DNA from: Nitratifractor salsuginis DSM 16511
Lineage (GTDB): Bacteria > Campylobacterota > Campylobacteria > Campylobacterales > Sulfurovaceae
Length of the DNA: 64,000 nucleotides
NCBI RefSeq assembly: GCF_000186245.1
Contig: NC_014935.1
Coordinates: forward strand, 372,001-436,000
Direction: 5' to 3'
Below the pieces are notes generated by a model. It searched no databases. It was not told where the DNA came from and saw only the letters and a program-made list of their open reading frames with translations. Within the stretch, counting starts at the first letter, position 1, and each line of letters opens with the position of its first letter. Shown one piece after another: positions 62,530-64,000 of the stretch. The position numbers and the translations under genes were made by a program.

Positions 62530-64000
62530 TTATTCGTTGAGCTGTTTGAGAAAGTTGTCCAGGCTCATCAATTGACCTGCAAATTTTCTGATCCGTTCCG
62601 GAGCCCGTTCAATGTCGTTGTCGAACTGGAGCTCATAAAGATTCTCAACCATCGCTTCGACACGGAGGTTGCTTGCCGCCCCTTTGAGCATATGGGCGGT
62701 TTTTTGCAATTTGTCCAAATCTTTCTCTTTATAGGCTTCGATCAGGACGGGGAGATAGTCGTGCCCCTGTTGGGCAAAGTCGGTGACGAATTCCTGTACG
62801 AGATCTTCAGGAAGGTTCAACTCTTCCGCTGCGACGTGAAGGCTGAAGGAAATGGGAATGGGCTCCACCCCTTCGAGAAAGGCTTCTACGGAGACTTGGG
62901 GTTTCGGCGCTTCGGGGACTTTCTCCTCCGGTTTTTCGACCTCTTCTATAGGGGCCTGGGGTGTCGGAGATTCCTGTGCCGCAATCTCTGTTTGTGATTC
63001 TGATACGGTTTCAGGAGTTTCGGGTGTTACAGGGTGACTCGCCGCAAGAGAATCAAGTAGATTTTCCAGGGAATCGACAATGGCGGTGCGATCCTCGGGC
63101 TCTGCTTGCTCCAGGAGCGAAAGCATCCGATCCAGGGGGGAAAGTTGGAGCAGGAGCAGGGCATCCTTCAAAATCGAGACGGCTTCATGTCGCTGCTGGG
63201 AATCATCATTCAGTAATTGTTCACGCATCTGCTTCAGGTCCAGGGTCAGATCTCGAAGCAGACCGAGATACTCCTCACTCCCCAGATTCAATTGGGCGGC
63301 ATTAGCTTTGAGGTCGGGATGGAACTCTTTGGTGATCTTTTCCCATTCAGCCTCTTCGGGGACAGGCGGCTTGTTCCCTTCGCCCTCTTCGATAAGCGGG
63401 GTTACCTCTTGGGGGGCTGCTTTTTCAAGTTCGAGAGGGAAGCTCTCTTCTTCAATGAGTTCCAATAGAGGCTCTTCTTCCTGCTCCACTTCCAAAGGTT
63501 CCTCTTTTAAAAGCGGAGCTTGAGTCTCTTCTTCGGTGGGGAGTTCCTCTTCCAACTGTAGTTCGATTAGAGGCTCTTCTTCTGCCGTTGCCGGTTCCTC
63601 ATTCAAAAGCGTGGCAGGCTCCTGAATTTCGGGTTGGAGGACTTCCTCTTCGGTCGGAGTTTCTTCCTGCAGCGGTAAAAGTTCTTCGATTTCTGGTTCG
63701 GTACTCGTTTTCGTATTTTCCGAAGTTTTGGAAGAAGGGCTTTCTCCTTCTTCGGTAAGGAGTTCAAGCAAGGCTTCCAACTCTTCGTCCACCTCCTCGC
63801 CTGCTTCTTCGATAGGACTAGGTGTTTCAGTACTTGCAGCTTCTATTGCAGGTTCGGCTTCGAGGCTTTTTCGGATCTCTGTCCTGAAAAGCCGCCAAAT
63901 CCCCAGTGCCGAATCCAAATTCTCTTCTTCATAGGATAGAGTGCGCCCGTCTTCGAGGATAAGAGACGGCTGCTCACTGCTTAGACGGACACTGCCGTTG
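62530..64000 (-). CDS. Acidic Hpt-domain protein (5' end beyond the window)
   Basis: The open frame runs unbroken to the right edge, so the N-terminus is missing; at least 489 codons are present. The C-terminal 100 residues are an Hpt domain with the phospho-His in HMLKGAASNLR. The middle and N-terminal parts are very rich in Glu, Leu and Pro, with many EEP-type motifs (EEPATAEEEP and similar), probably flexible. It lies 15 bp upstream of the hybrid kinase and would carry phosphate between its receivers and the CheY-like protein. The acidic tract makes its length hard to align with known families. Confidence 0.82.
   Translation of the reverse strand, partial: NGSVRLSSEQPSLILEDGRTLSYEEENLDSALGIWRLFRTEIRKSLEAEPAIEAASTETPSPIEEAGEEVDEELEALLELLTEEGESPSSKTSENTKTSTEPEIEELLPLQEETPTEEEVLQPEIQEPATLLNEEPATAEEEPLIELQLEEELPTEEETQAPLLKEEPLEVEQEEEPLLELIEEESFPLELEKAAPQEVTPLIEEGEGNKPPVPEEAEWEKITKEFHPDLKANAAQLNLGSEEYLGLLRDLTLDLKQMREQLLNDDSQQRHEAVSILKDALLLLQLSPLDRMLSLLEQAEPEDRTAIVDSLENLLDSLAASHPVTPETPETVSESQTEIAAQESPTPQAPIEEVEKPEEKVPEAPKPQVSVEAFLEGVEPIPISFSLHVAAEELNLPEDLVQEFVTDFAQQGHDYLPVLIEAYKEKDLDKLQKTAHMLKGAASNLRVEAMVENLYELQFDNDIERAPERIRKFAGQLMSLDNFLKQLNE

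Overview
The window is about 64 kb of a GC-rich member of the Campylobacterota (Epsilonproteobacteria), most likely a chemolithoautotroph of the Sulfurovum/Nitratifractor kind. The taxon is inferred from gene content, not from a search: a complete Sox sulfur-oxidation operon, a four-subunit OorDABC 2-oxoglutarate:acceptor oxidoreductase of the reductive TCA type, an HsrA-like orphan regulator, and the neighbourhoods ftsY-tlpA-5FCL-rny and holA-rnr, which I recall from epsilonproteobacteria.

Layout. 1-8268: one plus-strand sox operon, soxC-D-X-Y-Z-A-(unknown secreted protein)-B-(cytochrome c/thioredoxin fusion). A perfect 8-bp-arm inverted repeat lies just upstream and hairpins precede soxB. 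8407-11306: oorDABC. 11483-18125: proC, serS, then holA, rnr and htpX on the minus strand. 18126-21366: ilvC, a divergent polysaccharide deacetylase and dprA. 21373-24989 (minus): a TlpA thioredoxin, radA, ftsY and a lipoprotein thioredoxin. 25084-29858: 5-FCL, rny, a small unknown gene, a periplasmic cyclophilin, cmoB and an hsrA-like regulator. 30366-38023: a hotdog thioesterase, an MBL hydrolase, a DUF455 ferritin-like protein, a DegT-type aminotransferase, lpxK, argB, thrC and a LysM/3D cell-wall protein. 38206-45898: uup, an M48 peptidase, prmC, a DUF4149 protein, a family 6 DNA glycosylase, apaH and pepD. 45989-48575 (minus): a soluble PAS kinase with its OmpR-type regulator, and long-form hpf. 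48756-56153 (minus): a translationally coupled cluster of a 1534-residue secreted protein and four prepilin-like proteins, visibly more AT-rich than its surroundings. 56541-64000: bamD, lon behind a near-consensus sigma70 promoter, and a minus-strand phosphorelay (CheY-like protein, hybrid kinase with three receiver-like domains, acidic Hpt protein running off the edge).

Much of the window is housekeeping. Three things stand out. First, intergenic gaps are filled with families of degenerate 7-nt tandem repeats combined with short palindromes; the stems keep their pairing while their sequence changes, and one GGGGC-N3-GCCCC module recurs four times with conserved flanks. They resemble the heptanucleotide STRR sequences known from cyanobacteria. 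Second, a separate repeat family lies downstream of ilvC and hsrA, the latter as a 209-bp tandem duplication. Third, the pseudopilin/giant-exoprotein cluster looks like a dedicated surface-display or adhesion system. The sox operon adds an unrecognised secreted gene between soxA and soxB and a heme/thioredoxin fusion behind soxB.

No rRNA, tRNA, CRISPR array, transposase or integrase was recognised. Starts were moved from the longest frame to the codon with the best ribosome-binding site or family-typical N-terminus where noted.
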